NCBI GenBank assembly: GCA_029861425.1
Contig: JAOTZH010000013.1
Span: 1-36,967, forward strand
Direction: 5' to 3'
DNA from: Gemmatimonadota bacterium
Lineage (GTDB): Bacteria > Gemmatimonadota > Gemmatimonadetes > Palauibacterales > Palauibacteraceae
DNA length: 36,967 bases
In this document: in pieces, positions 1-9,379 of the stretch
Layout of the letters: the number at the start of each line of letters is the position of its first letter
Numbering within the stretch: the stretch's first letter is position 1
Translations under genes and position numbers: made by a program
Notes under the pieces: generated by a model
The model's input: the letters and a program-made list of their open reading frames with translations, nothing else
Told to the model about the DNA's origin: nothing
Databases searched by the model: none

Positions 1-183
1 GTCCATCCCCTCGCCCCATGAAACCTTGTAGGTGCCGCCGACATGGTCATCGATCTGGGCGTCGGCCACATACCAGCGAATGACCTCTTCCGCCTCGCTG
101 ATCGCCCGCCAGACGTCGGCGGGAGAGGCGTCGATCTCGATGACATGCTCCTGGCCTCGCGTTCCCGGTCGTTCGTCGCTCAT
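1..183 (-). CDS. SRPBCC/AHSA1 (START-like) domain protein, C-terminus cut by window edge
   Basis: Reverse-strand translation MSDERPGTRGQEHVIEIDASPADVWRAISEAEEVIRWYVADAQIDDHVGGTYKVSWGEGMD; typical AHSA1 N-terminus; ATGA overlap with the upstream regulator stop. Confidence 0.8.
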   Translation of the reverse strand, partial: MSDERPGTRGQEHVIEIDASPADVWRAISEAEEVIRWYVADAQIDDHVGGTYKVSWGEGMD

Positions 184-821
184 CGGTTCTCTCCATCGTC
201 TTCGGCGTGGCCTTCCCGGTCACGCCGTGGGTGCATCCCGGTGATCAGTCGAAAAGGTCTGGCGGATCGTGCGTTTGGCCGGTCGTACTCCGAGATCAGG
301 GTGCCCAGCGCCGCGGCGAAGTCGTCGACGAAGCGCCGCATGGCCGCCGGCGATTCGAAGTGGATCTCCGCCTCCTGGGTGGCTGTTGCGAGTCGCTTTC
401 CCGCGTCTCGTGCTCCTTCGCGGAGCGTGGCGACGTCGCCGATGACGCGAGCGGCGACCGAGACCAGATACGCGCTCGAAAAGCGGTCCTGAACCTCCCC
501 CGCCTCCGAGCCGAGCTCCCCGAGGACCTCGGGATCGACGACCACCGCCCGGGCCGTCCGGACGAGCAATCGCTCGGTGCAACCCCTGCGCTGCCGCTCC
601 TCGGCGAGCCGAACGAGCCCCTCCTTTTCCAGCACGCGCAGGTGATAGCCGAGCTTCTGGCGTGTGGTCCCCAGCCGTTCGGCCAGGCCGCTCGCGGACG
701 CCGGCTTCCTCAGCTCCCGTAGCAGCCGTACCCGAATGGGCGAGAGCACCGAACGCACTCGCTCGGGGTCATCGAGGACCTGTACGGCCCGGGTTTCCGG
801 TGCTTCCGCGATGGCGACCAT
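180..821 (-). CDS. ArsR-family winged-helix transcriptional regulator
   Basis: LSPIRVRLLRELRKPASASGLAERLGTTRQKLGYHLRVLEKEGLVRLAEERQRRGCTERLLV = HTH domain. ATG at 821 preferred over the TTG at 842 given by the ORF track because the latter lies in the palindrome. Confidence 0.8.
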   Translation of the reverse strand: MVAIAEAPETRAVQVLDDPERVRSVLSPIRVRLLRELRKPASASGLAERLGTTRQKLGYHLRVLEKEGLVRLAEERQRRGCTERLLVRTARAVVVDPEVLGELGSEAGEVQDRFSSAYLVSVAARVIGDVATLREGARDAGKRLATATQEAEIHFESPAAMRRFVDDFAAALGTLISEYDRPNARSARPFRLITGMHPRRDREGHAEDDGENR

Positions 822-837
822 ACTCCACGGTACATTA

Positions 838-853
838 GACAAAAAGATTTGTC
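838..853. promoter_or_regulatory. Candidate operator palindrome GACAAA-AAGA-TTTGTC upstream of the ArsR-type gene
   Basis: Perfect 6-4-6 inverted repeat, immediately upstream of the regulator start and overlapping a TTGACA-like hexamer on the minus strand. Confidence 0.5.
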
Positions 854-928
854 AAACAGGTGGGAGGCGTTTCTCCGGAGGCATTTGGGGGGAACGTCAG
901 GTGTCTCGGGTCGGGGCCGGTCGGCGAC

Positions 929-1597
929 TCAGCCGCGCTTGAGACAGATCGTCAGACCGTCGCCGATCGTGGTCAGGACGGTCTCTACGCGGTCGTCGGC
1001 GTGGATCTTCACATTCAGGGATCGGATCGCGACGGTGTCCGCGCTCTGGTCTTCGTCGTCGATCACCGCACCGTCCCACAGGGTGTTGTCCACCGCCACG
1101 ACGCCTCCCGTCCGGACGAGCTCGAGACACCGTTCGTAGTAATCATCGTAGCGCGTCTTGTCCGCGTCGATGAACGCCAGGTCGTAATGCCCCGATTCTC
1201 CATCGGCGATCAGCCGGTCCAGGGTCCGACGGGCGGGGCCCATCCGGAGGTCGATTCGATCACGGACCCCGGCCTCCACCCAGTAGTCCTCCGCGATGCC
1301 CGCGTACTCCTCCGACATCTCGCAGGCGGTGACCGATCCGCCGTCCGCCAGCGCGAGCGCCACCGACAGCGAGCTGTAGCCGGTGAAGACGCCGACTTCG
1401 AGCGTTCGCCGGGCGCCCAGCAGTCGCGCGAGGATGCCCAGGAAGGCCCCCTGCTCGGGCGAGATCTGCATCCGCGCGAGATCGCCCTGTACCTCGTGTG
1501 TCTCGTGCCGGCAGCGAGCGAGGACGGGGTGCTCACGCACGCCCACATCCGCGATGTACTGCGCGAGCTCCGCCGTAATCTTGTTGGTCCGTCCCAT
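929..1597 (-). CDS. Class I SAM-dependent O-methyltransferase (caffeoyl-CoA OMT-like)
   Basis: RRTLEVGVFTGYSSLSVALAL ... DLAFIDADKTRYDDYYERCLELVRTGGVVAVDNTLWDG motifs. Confidence 0.9.
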   Translation of the reverse strand: MGRTNKITAELAQYIADVGVREHPVLARCRHETHEVQGDLARMQISPEQGAFLGILARLLGARRTLEVGVFTGYSSLSVALALADGGSVTACEMSEEYAGIAEDYWVEAGVRDRIDLRMGPARRTLDRLIADGESGHYDLAFIDADKTRYDDYYERCLELVRTGGVVAVDNTLWDGAVIDDEDQSADTVAIRSLNVKIHADDRVETVLTTIGDGLTICLKRG

Positions 1598-1647
1598 CAG
1601 TCACGGGTAGTGGCCCTCCCGACCGACTGCAATGGGCGGACGAGAGA

Positions 1648-1678
1648 CGTGCCGTCCGGATCACCCCCGGACGGCACG
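1648..1678 (-). terminator. Strong hairpin, probable terminator of the 1691..2161 gene
   Basis: CGTGCCGTCCGG-ATCACCC-CCGGACGGCACG, 12-bp perfect stem, 7-nt loop, between two minus-strand genes; no clear T-tract. Confidence 0.6.
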
Positions 1679-1690
1679 CTCCACCACGCC

Positions 1691-2161
1691 CTAGGGGAGA
1701 GCCGCGTCCCCTTCGGTATCCGTGTCTTCCACCCTCTGATACCGCATGAAGTTCAGCCCCAGGTTCCACAAGGCGCGCGCCTGATCCACGGCCCGGATGC
1801 TGTTCACCAGGTTCACGCCGCGCGGCCCGGAGCTCGCGAGAAAGCGCACGCCGCCCACATAGAGTCGGGTGTCGATCTTCCACTCGCGCTTCTCGCCCGG
1901 CGGAACCGTCCCCAACACGTACTCGGGCCGGGTCGGCGAGATGACGGACACGATGACGGTTTGAGCCGGCTGGATCGTGTTGCTCACGTTGACGAGTATC
2001 CACTGGCCCTTATCGAGGTCCCGGCCCTTCGTCGCGTCCAATCGGACGACCTCGTCGCGGGTTCGCTCGGTCTCCTCGGCGGCCTGCCCGGCCGCATCGG
2101 TCGCCGTGAGTACCAACACGCCCATGGCGGCGACAATGGTCGCTCCTCGTATGGTGTTCAT
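1691..2161 (-). CDS. Hypothetical exported protein
   Basis: 156-aa ORF with N-terminal signal peptide MNTIRGATIVAAMGVLVLTATDAAGQ; no family recognised. Confidence 0.65.
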   Translation of the reverse strand: MNTIRGATIVAAMGVLVLTATDAAGQAAEETERTRDEVVRLDATKGRDLDKGQWILVNVSNTIQPAQTVIVSVISPTRPEYVLGTVPPGEKREWKIDTRLYVGGVRFLASSGPRGVNLVNSIRAVDQARALWNLGLNFMRYQRVEDTDTEGDAALP

Positions 2162-2308
2162 CCCGCTCTCCTGTCCCTTCGCGCCGATCTCGACAGAGCC
2201 GACGCGGTCTCCCTGCGCGCGTCACCAGCATCATCGAGACGCGTGGACAGCACGGGCCGTCACCTGGGACGGGCGCCTCCCGGGGCGGAGTGACGCCAGA
2301 CCGGAGGG

Positions 2309-3559
2309 CTAGAAGCGTTCCAGGCGCGGGTTCACCACGTTCGAGAAAATCGAGCCGAACGTGTAGGAGAAGCTGATGGAGAAGCGGTACTCGAACCCCG
2401 ATTGCAGGATGCGCTGGCGGAGCAGGACTTCCTCCTCCGTCGCCTCGCCGGCCGGGACGTTGAGCTGGTCTCGGATCCTCTGGTAGTTTCCGTTGAAGCC
2501 GACCGAGAGCCCACGGAACACGCGGAAATCCGCCCCGGCGAAGATCTCGAACCGGTTCAGCGAGAGGTCGTGCAGATACTGCGAGAACTCGATAAAGCCG
2601 AAGGCGCCGCCCCATGGCTGACGAATCGAAAGACCGCTGCTGAGGGCGTGACGCGGGAGGGTCTCCCGGGACTCCAGGAAGACGGTTTCCTCGATGTAGT
2701 CCGCGTACTCCACGCCGACGGTATAGAGCCAGGTGAACTGACGACGCGTGGACTCGGAGTACGGGAAGATATTGTACTCGATCGCCGGGCCGACCTCGGC
2801 GCGGAGATCGTAATTGCCGAACGTCGACCGCCCGACCTCGTAGGACGCGCCGAGGGACCAGTGGTCGGAGAGGCTCCACACGTTCAGAGCCTCGAAGTCG
2901 TACCCCTCCCGGATGCTGGTGACCGTCGTGCTGTCGTTGGTCTCGAACGAGCTCTCGTTGTAGTTGCCGCCCACGGAGAACTCGAGCTTCAGGTCGTCGG
3001 TGATCCGGTTGGCCGATAAGCCCCCGCTGATACGGTAGGACTCGGTGCGCTCGTTCACGTTGAGGTTCGCGTTCCCGCGCACCCGGAACGTCCAGAAGTC
3101 CCACGGATCGTCTTCGGCGCTCGCGACAGTACCGGCGCCCCCCGCCTCCGCGATCTCGTAGAGAATCTGGAAATCCGAGATCTGCGTGGTTCGGGCGATG
3201 TACCGAAGCAGCCCGAGCTTCACCGACGCCGCGATCTGGGTAAGGACCTGCTCGCTCGCGAGGTTGGGGATCGTCGTGACGGTCAGCCGGTCATCGATCC
3301 CCTCGAACTCTTCCCGGCCGATGAAGTCGAGCGTGTAGCGCCGCCCCCCCGCCCCGGTACCCTCGGACGTGATGAGCAGATGTACCTGCGAGTCCGCGCG
3401 ATCCCGAGTGTAGTTCACCCACGGGACCTCGCGGCGGAAGAAGTCAAAGTCGCAGCGCGGAACCTGACAATCGAAGAACACCCGCAGCGCCTGGCTCTCG
3501 GACGCCGTGGAATCTTCGGGCGCCGGGTCCTGAGCGGCGAGGGGCGAAGCGCCGAGCAT
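2309..3559 (-). CDS. Putative exported outer-membrane beta-barrel protein (true start may be upstream, near 3604)
   Basis: 416-aa ORF; C-terminal alternating aromatic/hydrophobic strands ending FRFSISFSYTFGSIFSNVVNPRLERF; in-frame signal-peptide sequence continues upstream of the ATG. Confidence 0.7.
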   Translation of the reverse strand: MLGASPLAAQDPAPEDSTASESQALRVFFDCQVPRCDFDFFRREVPWVNYTRDRADSQVHLLITSEGTGAGGRRYTLDFIGREEFEGIDDRLTVTTIPNLASEQVLTQIAASVKLGLLRYIARTTQISDFQILYEIAEAGGAGTVASAEDDPWDFWTFRVRGNANLNVNERTESYRISGGLSANRITDDLKLEFSVGGNYNESSFETNDSTTVTSIREGYDFEALNVWSLSDHWSLGASYEVGRSTFGNYDLRAEVGPAIEYNIFPYSESTRRQFTWLYTVGVEYADYIEETVFLESRETLPRHALSSGLSIRQPWGGAFGFIEFSQYLHDLSLNRFEIFAGADFRVFRGLSVGFNGNYQRIRDQLNVPAGEATEEEVLLRQRILQSGFEYRFSISFSYTFGSIFSNVVNPRLERF

Positions 3560-3747
3560 GGCAACGGCGAAGGACGCGAGGGCGAGTCGACGGAAAGTTG
3601 AGATGTGACGATCCTCGCTGTCGCTGAGATGGCCCTGCGGCTCACATGCTGGACACGCCTCGAGCGCGGTTCGTTTACCGGCGGGTCTCGCGGGCGACCT
3701 TCCGGAACGCGATCCGCGCGACTGTTTCGAGCACTGCCGAAGCGACG

Positions 3748-4119
3748 TCAGGAGAACTGATCCACGAGGATCGGGTTGCCATCCGGGTCCTCCAGGGTGA
3801 AATGCGCGGCACCCGTCGAGGATTCGTCGGCCTCGGCGGTGAACTCGATTCCGCGCTCCCGCAGGGTGGCCTGAAGCTCACGGACATCGGTGAACGAGTC
3901 CATCGTTTCGCCCTCGAGCGTGAGGCCCGGATTGAACGTCAGGATGTTCTTGTCGAACATGCCCTGAAAGATTCCGATCACAGTCGTCCCGTTCTTCAGA
4001 ATCAGATACCCGTGCTCGGCATCCCCCCCCGCGACGGAGAAGCCTAGCTTCTCGTAGAAGCTACGCGACACTTGCAGGTCGGAGACCGCGAGGCTGACCG
4101 AAAAGAGACCCAGTTCCAC
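3748..4119 (-). CDS. VOC (glyoxalase/bleomycin-resistance-like) family protein
   Basis: [33 protein letters not shown]...[21 protein letters not shown] start at 4119 with purine-rich GGGAGTAGG upstream. Rest of the 981-aa ORF is treated as spurious. Confidence 0.85.
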   Translation of the reverse strand: MELGLFSVSLAVSDLQVSRSFYEKLGFSVAGGDAEHGYLILKNGTTVIGIFQGMFDKNILTFNPGLTLEGETMDSFTDVRELQATLRERGIEFTAEADESSTGAAHFTLEDPDGNPILVDQFS

Positions 4120-4143
4120 GTTTCCTACTCCCGTTGACGCTCG

Positions 4144-5337
4144 ATGACCCTCTCCGAAGGTGCCAACCTGCCGGACGCCAGCGGCCTGGCCAAGCCCATC
4201 CGCGTGTCGCTTCGCGGGTCGAGCGGGCCCCGTCCCGTCTGGGGACCCGCCGAGTCCATCGTGCTCGGCCCGGGGCGAGCGGCCGCCGCGCGAGCCGAGC
4301 TCGAACTCTGGCCCGGGTACGCCCCGACGCCCCTGGTGTCGCTGCCGGGGCTCGCGGACCGGCTGGGTGTCGCCGAGGTGCGGTGCAAGGATGAATCCGG
4401 CCGCTTCGGGATCGGCTCGTTCAAGGCCCTCGGGGGTGCGCACGCGGTGCTGCGGGTCCTCCAGGACGAGCTGCGCGGGAGGACCGGTACGACGCCCGAT
4501 CCCCGGGAGATGCATACGGGACGTGTGAGCGTCGCCGACATCACGACGACGACCGCCTCGGCCGGTAACCACGGGCGATCGGTGGCGTGGGGGAGCGAGC
4601 TCTTCGGGTGCGAATGCGTGGTGGTACTCCCTGAAGGAGCGGTCCCCGCCCGGGCGGAGGCGATCGAGTCGCACGGAGCCCGCGTCGAATGGTTCCCGGG
4701 CGAGTATGACGCGGCGGTCGGGTACGTGGAAGCGCAGGCGCGGGAGCAGGGCTGGCTGGTCGTCTCGGACACCGCGTACGACGGGTACGAGACCGTCCCC
4801 CGATGGGTGTACGAAGGCTACACGCTTCTCGCCCACGAGGCGCTCGAGCAGCTGGCGGAGTCGTCCTCCGGTCTTCCGACGCACCTGTTCATTCAGGCGG
4901 GAGTCGGTGGTCTGGCGACCGGGGTGTGCGGTCACCTCTGGTACGAGCTGGGGCCGAACCGTCCGTCGTGCGTGGCGGTTGAGCCGCTCTCCGCGGACTG
5001 TTTCGGGCGTAGCATCCGGGCCGGCAGGGTGACGACTGTAGAGGGCCCGTTCGGGACCCACATGGGCGGGCTCGCCGCGGGCGTCCCTTCGACGCTTTCG
5101 TGGAATCTTCTCGGAGGCTGTCTGGACGCCGGGGTCGCGATCTCGGATGACGCCTCGGACGCCGCTGCCGCGGCGTTGGCTACCGGCGAACTCGGTGAGA
5201 CGATCACGGCCGGTCCGTCCGGGGCGGCGGGTGTCGGGGCGCTGCTCGCGCTGGCGCGGCTCCCATCGACGCGCGCCCTCCTCGGTCTTACGGCGGCGTC
5301 CCGTGTGCTGGTGCTGGTGACGGAGACGAAGTTCTGA
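4144..5337 (+). CDS. dpaL: Diaminopropionate ammonia-lyase-like PLP-dependent enzyme
   Basis: [23 protein letters not shown] (PLP Lys), [76 protein letters not shown]; overall layout of DAP ammonia-lyase. Confidence 0.8.
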   Translation: MTLSEGANLPDASGLAKPIRVSLRGSSGPRPVWGPAESIVLGPGRAAAARAELELWPGYAPTPLVSLPGLADRLGVAEVRCKDESGRFGIGSFKALGGAHAVLRVLQDELRGRTGTTPDPREMHTGRVSVADITTTTASAGNHGRSVAWGSELFGCECVVVLPEGAVPARAEAIESHGARVEWFPGEYDAAVGYVEAQAREQGWLVVSDTAYDGYETVPRWVYEGYTLLAHEALEQLAESSSGLPTHLFIQAGVGGLATGVCGHLWYELGPNRPSCVAVEPLSADCFGRSIRAGRVTTVEGPFGTHMGGLAAGVPSTLSWNLLGGCLDAGVAISDDASDAAAAALATGELGETITAGPSGAAGVGALLALARLPSTRALLGLTAASRVLVLVTETKF

Positions 5338-5412
5338 CCCTATAGTGCTCGGCCACACGGCGGATCGGGTCCGCCCGCGCGCCGAAAACCACATCCCGGG
5401 AGTCCCCGAAGC

Positions 5413-6795
5413 ATGGCTGATTTCTTCGAGTACATCGATGCGAACCTCGATCGTTGGAACGACGAGCTCGACGAGTTTCTGCGCATCCCGAGTATCAGCA
5501 CGGATCCCGAGCGGGCCGGCGATGTCGCACGCTGCGCCGAGTGGCTGGCGGACCACCTGCGGGCCGCCGGCATCCCGAGCTGCGAGGTCGTATCGACCGC
5601 CGGACACCCGATCGTCATCGGCGAGCGACCGGTCGACCCGGACGCGCCGACCCTCCTCGTCTACGGCCACTACGACGTGCAGCCGTCGGAGCCGGACCAC
5701 CTGTGGACGACGCCTCCGTTCGAGCCCTCTCGGCGGGACGGCCGCGTGTACGCCCGCGGATCCGTGGACGACAAGGGACAGGTCCACATGCACGTGAAGG
5801 CGCTCGAGACCCTTCTCGAGACCGAAACGGGCGCGAACCTGAATCTCAAGTTCGTCATCGAGGGAGAAGAGGAGGTAGGGAGCGCACATCTCGGGAAGTT
5901 CCTCGCCGAGAACGCGGATCGCCTGGCGTGTGACGCCGTGCTCATCTCCGACACCACGATGTTCTCGCCGGAGCTCCCGTGTATCACGACGGGGCTGCGG
6001 GGGATCGTCTACACCGAGCTGAACGTCCGGGGGCCTTCGCACGACCTGCATTCCGGCAGCTACGGGGGTGCCGTCGTGAACCCGGCGAACGCGCTCGCGA
6101 CGATCCTGGCGGGCCTGAAAGACGAGCAGGGCCGTGCCACGGTGCCTGGCTTCTACGACCCCGTGCGGGAGATCACCGAACGCGAGAAGGCGGACCTCGC
6201 TCGACTCCCGATGGACGACGAGGTGATGCGCGCAGATGTCGGCTCGACAGAGCTCGGGGGCGAGGAGGGCTTCACCACTCTCGAACGGCTGTGGTACCGA
6301 CCGACTCTCGACGTGAACGGGCTGTTGAGCGGGTTCACCGGCCAGGGGTCGAAGACCGTGCTGCCAGGCAGTGCGATGGCGAAAGTTTCGATGCGGCTCG
6401 TGCCGGACCAGGACCCGGTCGAGGTCGTGGAAGCCTTCGAGCAACGGGTGCGTGAGCTGACGCCGCCCGGCGTGACGGTCGAGGTGAAGAGGTTCCACGA
6501 TGGGGCGCCCTGGGTCGCGGACCCGGATCATCCGGTATACGACGCTGCGCACGCCGCGCTCGAGGCCGGGTTCGGGACACCGCCCGCCATGATTCGCGAG
6601 GGCGGGTCGATCCCGATCGTATCGATGTTCGAGGAGACGTTCCGGTCGCCGGTGCTGCTCGTGGGGTTCGGGCTCCCGGGCTCGAACGCACACGCCCCCG
6701 ACGAGTGGATCGATGCGGGCGTGTACCGTGAGGGGATCGCCGCCATCGCCAACCTGTATGGGGAGATCGCCGTCCGGCTCGACGACGCGGGTTGA
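5413..6795 (+). CDS. M20 family metallo-dipeptidase
   Basis: [50 protein letters not shown] metal-site and catalytic motifs of M20 dipeptidases. Confidence 0.9.
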   Translation: MADFFEYIDANLDRWNDELDEFLRIPSISTDPERAGDVARCAEWLADHLRAAGIPSCEVVSTAGHPIVIGERPVDPDAPTLLVYGHYDVQPSEPDHLWTTPPFEPSRRDGRVYARGSVDDKGQVHMHVKALETLLETETGANLNLKFVIEGEEEVGSAHLGKFLAENADRLACDAVLISDTTMFSPELPCITTGLRGIVYTELNVRGPSHDLHSGSYGGAVVNPANALATILAGLKDEQGRATVPGFYDPVREITEREKADLARLPMDDEVMRADVGSTELGGEEGFTTLERLWYRPTLDVNGLLSGFTGQGSKTVLPGSAMAKVSMRLVPDQDPVEVVEAFEQRVRELTPPGVTVEVKRFHDGAPWVADPDHPVYDAAHAALEAGFGTPPAMIREGGSIPIVSMFEETFRSPVLLVGFGLPGSNAHAPDEWIDAGVYREGIAAIANLYGEIAVRLDDAG

Positions 6796-6856
6796 ACAGC
6801 GAGCCTCCGTACCTGAGCTTCAGGGTGGCTGTGGATCGCACCTTCTGGAGGACCTC

Positions 6857-8266
6857 ATGAGACACGCCGCCGGCTCACCCGTCACCCGCCGCGATTTCGT
6901 CCACATCGGTGCGGCGGGAGCCGCCTGTTTGGGCGTTCCCTCAATCGGCCTCTCGAAGGCCGGGTGGCTCAACGGCATCTCACGGACGGCGAGTCCGCTC
7001 GACGTCGCGGCGGCGGCCGGGCGCTGGCTCGAAGCGAACGAGGTCGGGACTGCCAGGGGAATCACCTGGCCGCGGGTTCCCGGCCAGGATCCGGGAGGCG
7101 ACGTGGGTCTCTACCACGGAGTACCCGGCGTCATTCTCTTTCTGCTGGAGCTTCACCACGCGACCGGCGACGACGCGCCTCTCGAGAGTGCGGCCGGTGG
7201 CGCTCGGGAGCTGGCGAGTCGTTTGAGCGACGGCCAGCCCATCGCCCCCGGCCTCTACACGGGCCTGGCCGGCATGGCATACGCCCTCCAGACGGCTGCT
7301 GATGTCTCCGGCGACCGGACCCTCTCGACGGCGGCGCGGACGTGTATCGACCGGATCATCGAGGCCTCCAGACCGGCGGGCGCCGGGGTCACGTGGTACG
7401 AAGACGAACCCGCGAATGCCTCGAGCGACATCGTGAGCGGAGCGGCCGGGATCGGCTTCACCCTCCTATGGTACGGCGAAACGCACCGGCACGATCGTGC
7501 GATCGAGACGGCGATCTCCGCCGCGAGTCATCTCGAGACTCTGGGCCAGCCGGCGTCGGACGGACGGAAGTGGGCGATGATGCCTTCCTTCGAGCGGCTC
7601 ATGCCGAACTTCTCTCACGGGACGGCGGGTGTCGCGGCCTTCCTGGCGCGGGCCGCGGCGGCAGCCGGGGACCGGATCCTGCTGGACGCCGCCATAGACG
7701 GCGCCAGATACCTCGAAACGGTCGGTGTGTGCGATCGCGACGGATGTCGCGTCTTTCACCACGAGCCCGAGGGGGAAGACCTCTTCTACCTGTCCTGGTG
7801 CCACGGTCCGGCGGGGACCGCGCGGCTCTTCTACCAGCTGGCGGAGTCGACGGATGACGCTTCCTGGAACGACTGGCTCGCGAAGGGCGCTGGTGCGATC
7901 CGGGCGTTCGGAGTGCCCGAGACGAGGTCGCCGGGATACTGGAACAACATCAGCCAGTGCTGCGGAGACGCGGGCGTGGGCGAGTTCTTCCTCGCCCTCC
8001 ACGCGATGACCGGATCAGGGGACGATCTCGCGATGGCGAGGCGGATCGCAGAGTACATCCAGGAGCGTTCGGACTCCCCCGACGAGGCCGTCCAGAGCTG
8101 GACGCAGGCCGAGCACCGTGTGAGACCGGAGCTGCTCGAGGCTCAGACGGGCTGGATGCAGGGGGCGGCGGGGGTCGGCGCGTTCTTTCTCCACCTCGAC
8201 GCGCGTCAGCGGGGCGAATCGCCGCTGGTCGCGCTGCCCGACGCCACATGGCGGACAGCGCTCTGA
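6857..8266 (+). CDS. LanC-like (lanthionine synthetase cyclase fold) protein with twin-arginine signal
   Basis: MRHAAGSPVTRRDFVHIGAAGAACLG Tat-type leader; repeated GxxG toroid motifs: GLYHGVPG, GLYTGLAG, DIVSGAAG, NFSHGTAG, SWCHGPAG, QCCGDAGVG, GWMQGAAG; GGAGG upstream of ATG. Confidence 0.85.
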   Translation: MRHAAGSPVTRRDFVHIGAAGAACLGVPSIGLSKAGWLNGISRTASPLDVAAAAGRWLEANEVGTARGITWPRVPGQDPGGDVGLYHGVPGVILFLLELHHATGDDAPLESAAGGARELASRLSDGQPIAPGLYTGLAGMAYALQTAADVSGDRTLSTAARTCIDRIIEASRPAGAGVTWYEDEPANASSDIVSGAAGIGFTLLWYGETHRHDRAIETAISAASHLETLGQPASDGRKWAMMPSFERLMPNFSHGTAGVAAFLARAAAAAGDRILLDAAIDGARYLETVGVCDRDGCRVFHHEPEGEDLFYLSWCHGPAGTARLFYQLAESTDDASWNDWLAKGAGAIRAFGVPETRSPGYWNNISQCCGDAGVGEFFLALHAMTGSGDDLAMARRIAEYIQERSDSPDEAVQSWTQAEHRVRPELLEAQTGWMQGAAGVGAFFLHLDARQRGESPLVALPDATWRTAL

Positions 8267-8284
8267 TCCGACTCGATCGGGCTT

Positions 8285-8752
8285 CTACACACCGGGTTCG
8301 AACACCAGATCGGTCGTGATGTCGATCGAGCTCTCGATCGACTTGTAGACCGGGCACTTCCCGTGATGGACGTCGTGGGCCCGGGTGGCGGCCTCATGGT
8401 TCTCCTCTGACGTCTTCAGACGGTACGTCACGTGGATCCGGCGGATGACGAGGACGCCCTCCTCCGTCTCGACCTCACCCGTCACCGACCCGATCAGCCT
8501 GCCTTCGTCCGCTCTGATTCCACGCGCTTCCAGCGCGCCCCCGAAGGTTCCGGTCAGTCAGCCTCCGGTCGCGGCCATCACGTAGTCGAGCGTCGTCGCC
8601 GTTTCCGTCTCGGGCTCGACGCCGTAGTGGGCAGCGATCGCCGAATGGACGCCGAACGCGACCGGCTCCTCGGTAGCGGGCAGGTGGGCGATGCGGTCAG
8701 GACCCCGCAGTCGCTCGATTTCGATACTGGCTTTGTAGACGACGTCGCTCAT
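8285..8752 (-). CDS. OsmC-family (peroxiredoxin-like) protein, candidate selenoprotein with in-frame TGA at 8558-8560 (Sec65)
   Basis: Two ORF-track fragments (8558..8782 and 8285..8485) are in the same frame and join as MSDVVYKASIEIERLRGPDRIAHLPATEEPVAFGVHSAIAAHYGVEPETETATTLDYVMAATGG-U-LTGTFGGALEARGIRADEGRLIGSVTGEVETEEGVLVIRRIHVTYRLKTSEENHEAATRAHDVHHGKCPVYKSIESSIDITTDLVFEPGV. Second OsmC Cys (KCPVYKS) is present. Confidence 0.8.
8522..8538 (-). promoter_or_regulatory. Candidate bacterial SECIS element downstream of the in-frame TGA
   Basis: Minus strand GCGCGC-UGGAA-GCGCGU: 6-bp stem, 5-nt apical loop with G at loop position 2, loop beginning 26 nt after the UGA. Confidence 0.6.
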
Positions 8753-8797
8753 CAGGCTCCCGAATGGCAGACGGTTGCACACGGGCCGTGGCTGGCC

Positions 8798-9379
8798 TCA
8801 GGCCTCCCGCGCGATCTCGAGAAAGCTCGAGACGATCTGGTGCGTGAGCCCCCAGATCGTGAACCCGCGGTATACGATCGATGGGAACATAAGCTTCAGA
8901 CCACGCGTCAGGTGCGAGAGCTCCGACTGATACTGAGGATCGGTCAGCGCGGAAACGGGAATCCACCGATGGCCCTGAATCTCGCTGCTTCGACGAATCT
9001 GGGCCGGCTCGTGCAGCGCTGCGACGAACGGGGACACGACGATCGACGGGGAGCGTGCCGAGGGTCGCAAGTCGTCCAGTCGACCCAGAAAGGAGTCGCG
9101 CGGCAGATCGAGTCCGACCTCTTCGAGGGTCTCGCGTCGCGCGGTGTCCAGGAGGTCGGCATCGCTGGTCTGCACGTGACCGCCTGGAAGCGCGGTGTGC
9201 CCGGACCATGGGTCGTTCACCCACTCCGCGCGCCGTACGAAGAGGATAGAGAGCTTCCCCTCATCCGCGCCCAGCAGCAGGGTGACCGCTGCGTGCGAAT
9301 CGCCCCCCTGAGGCGTGATGGTCGTCGGCCGGCGACCGTCCAGCGCGCCCTGCAACCGAGTCCCGAAGTCCCCGCTCAT
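8798..9379 (-). CDS. Nudix hydrolase (CoA-pyrophosphatase-like)
   Basis: LPGGHVQTSDADLLDTARRETLEEVGLDL Nudix box. Confidence 0.88.
   Translation of the reverse strand: MSGDFGTRLQGALDGRRPTTITPQGGDSHAAVTLLLGADEGKLSILFVRRAEWVNDPWSGHTALPGGHVQTSDADLLDTARRETLEEVGLDLPRDSFLGRLDDLRPSARSPSIVVSPFVAALHEPAQIRRSSEIQGHRWIPVSALTDPQYQSELSHLTRGLKLMFPSIVYRGFTIWGLTHQIVSSFLEIAREA

Noticed and set aside
860-2293. 477-aa plus-strand ORF
   Set aside because: Antisense to the methyltransferase and an exported protein; no domain-like sequence.
4120-6693. 981-aa minus-strand ORF extending upstream from the VOC gene
   Set aside because: Antisense to two clear genes (dpaL-like and M20 dipeptidase); composition is Arg/Gly/Pro-rich, a high-GC codon-bias shadow. 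Only 3748..4119 carries VOC motifs.
8285-8752. OsmC gene read as a simple pseudogene (nonsense mutation)
   Set aside because: Frame is otherwise intact on both sides, the second catalytic Cys is kept, the TGA replaces the expected Cys codon and a SECIS-like hairpin follows. Not excluded until Sec machinery is checked.
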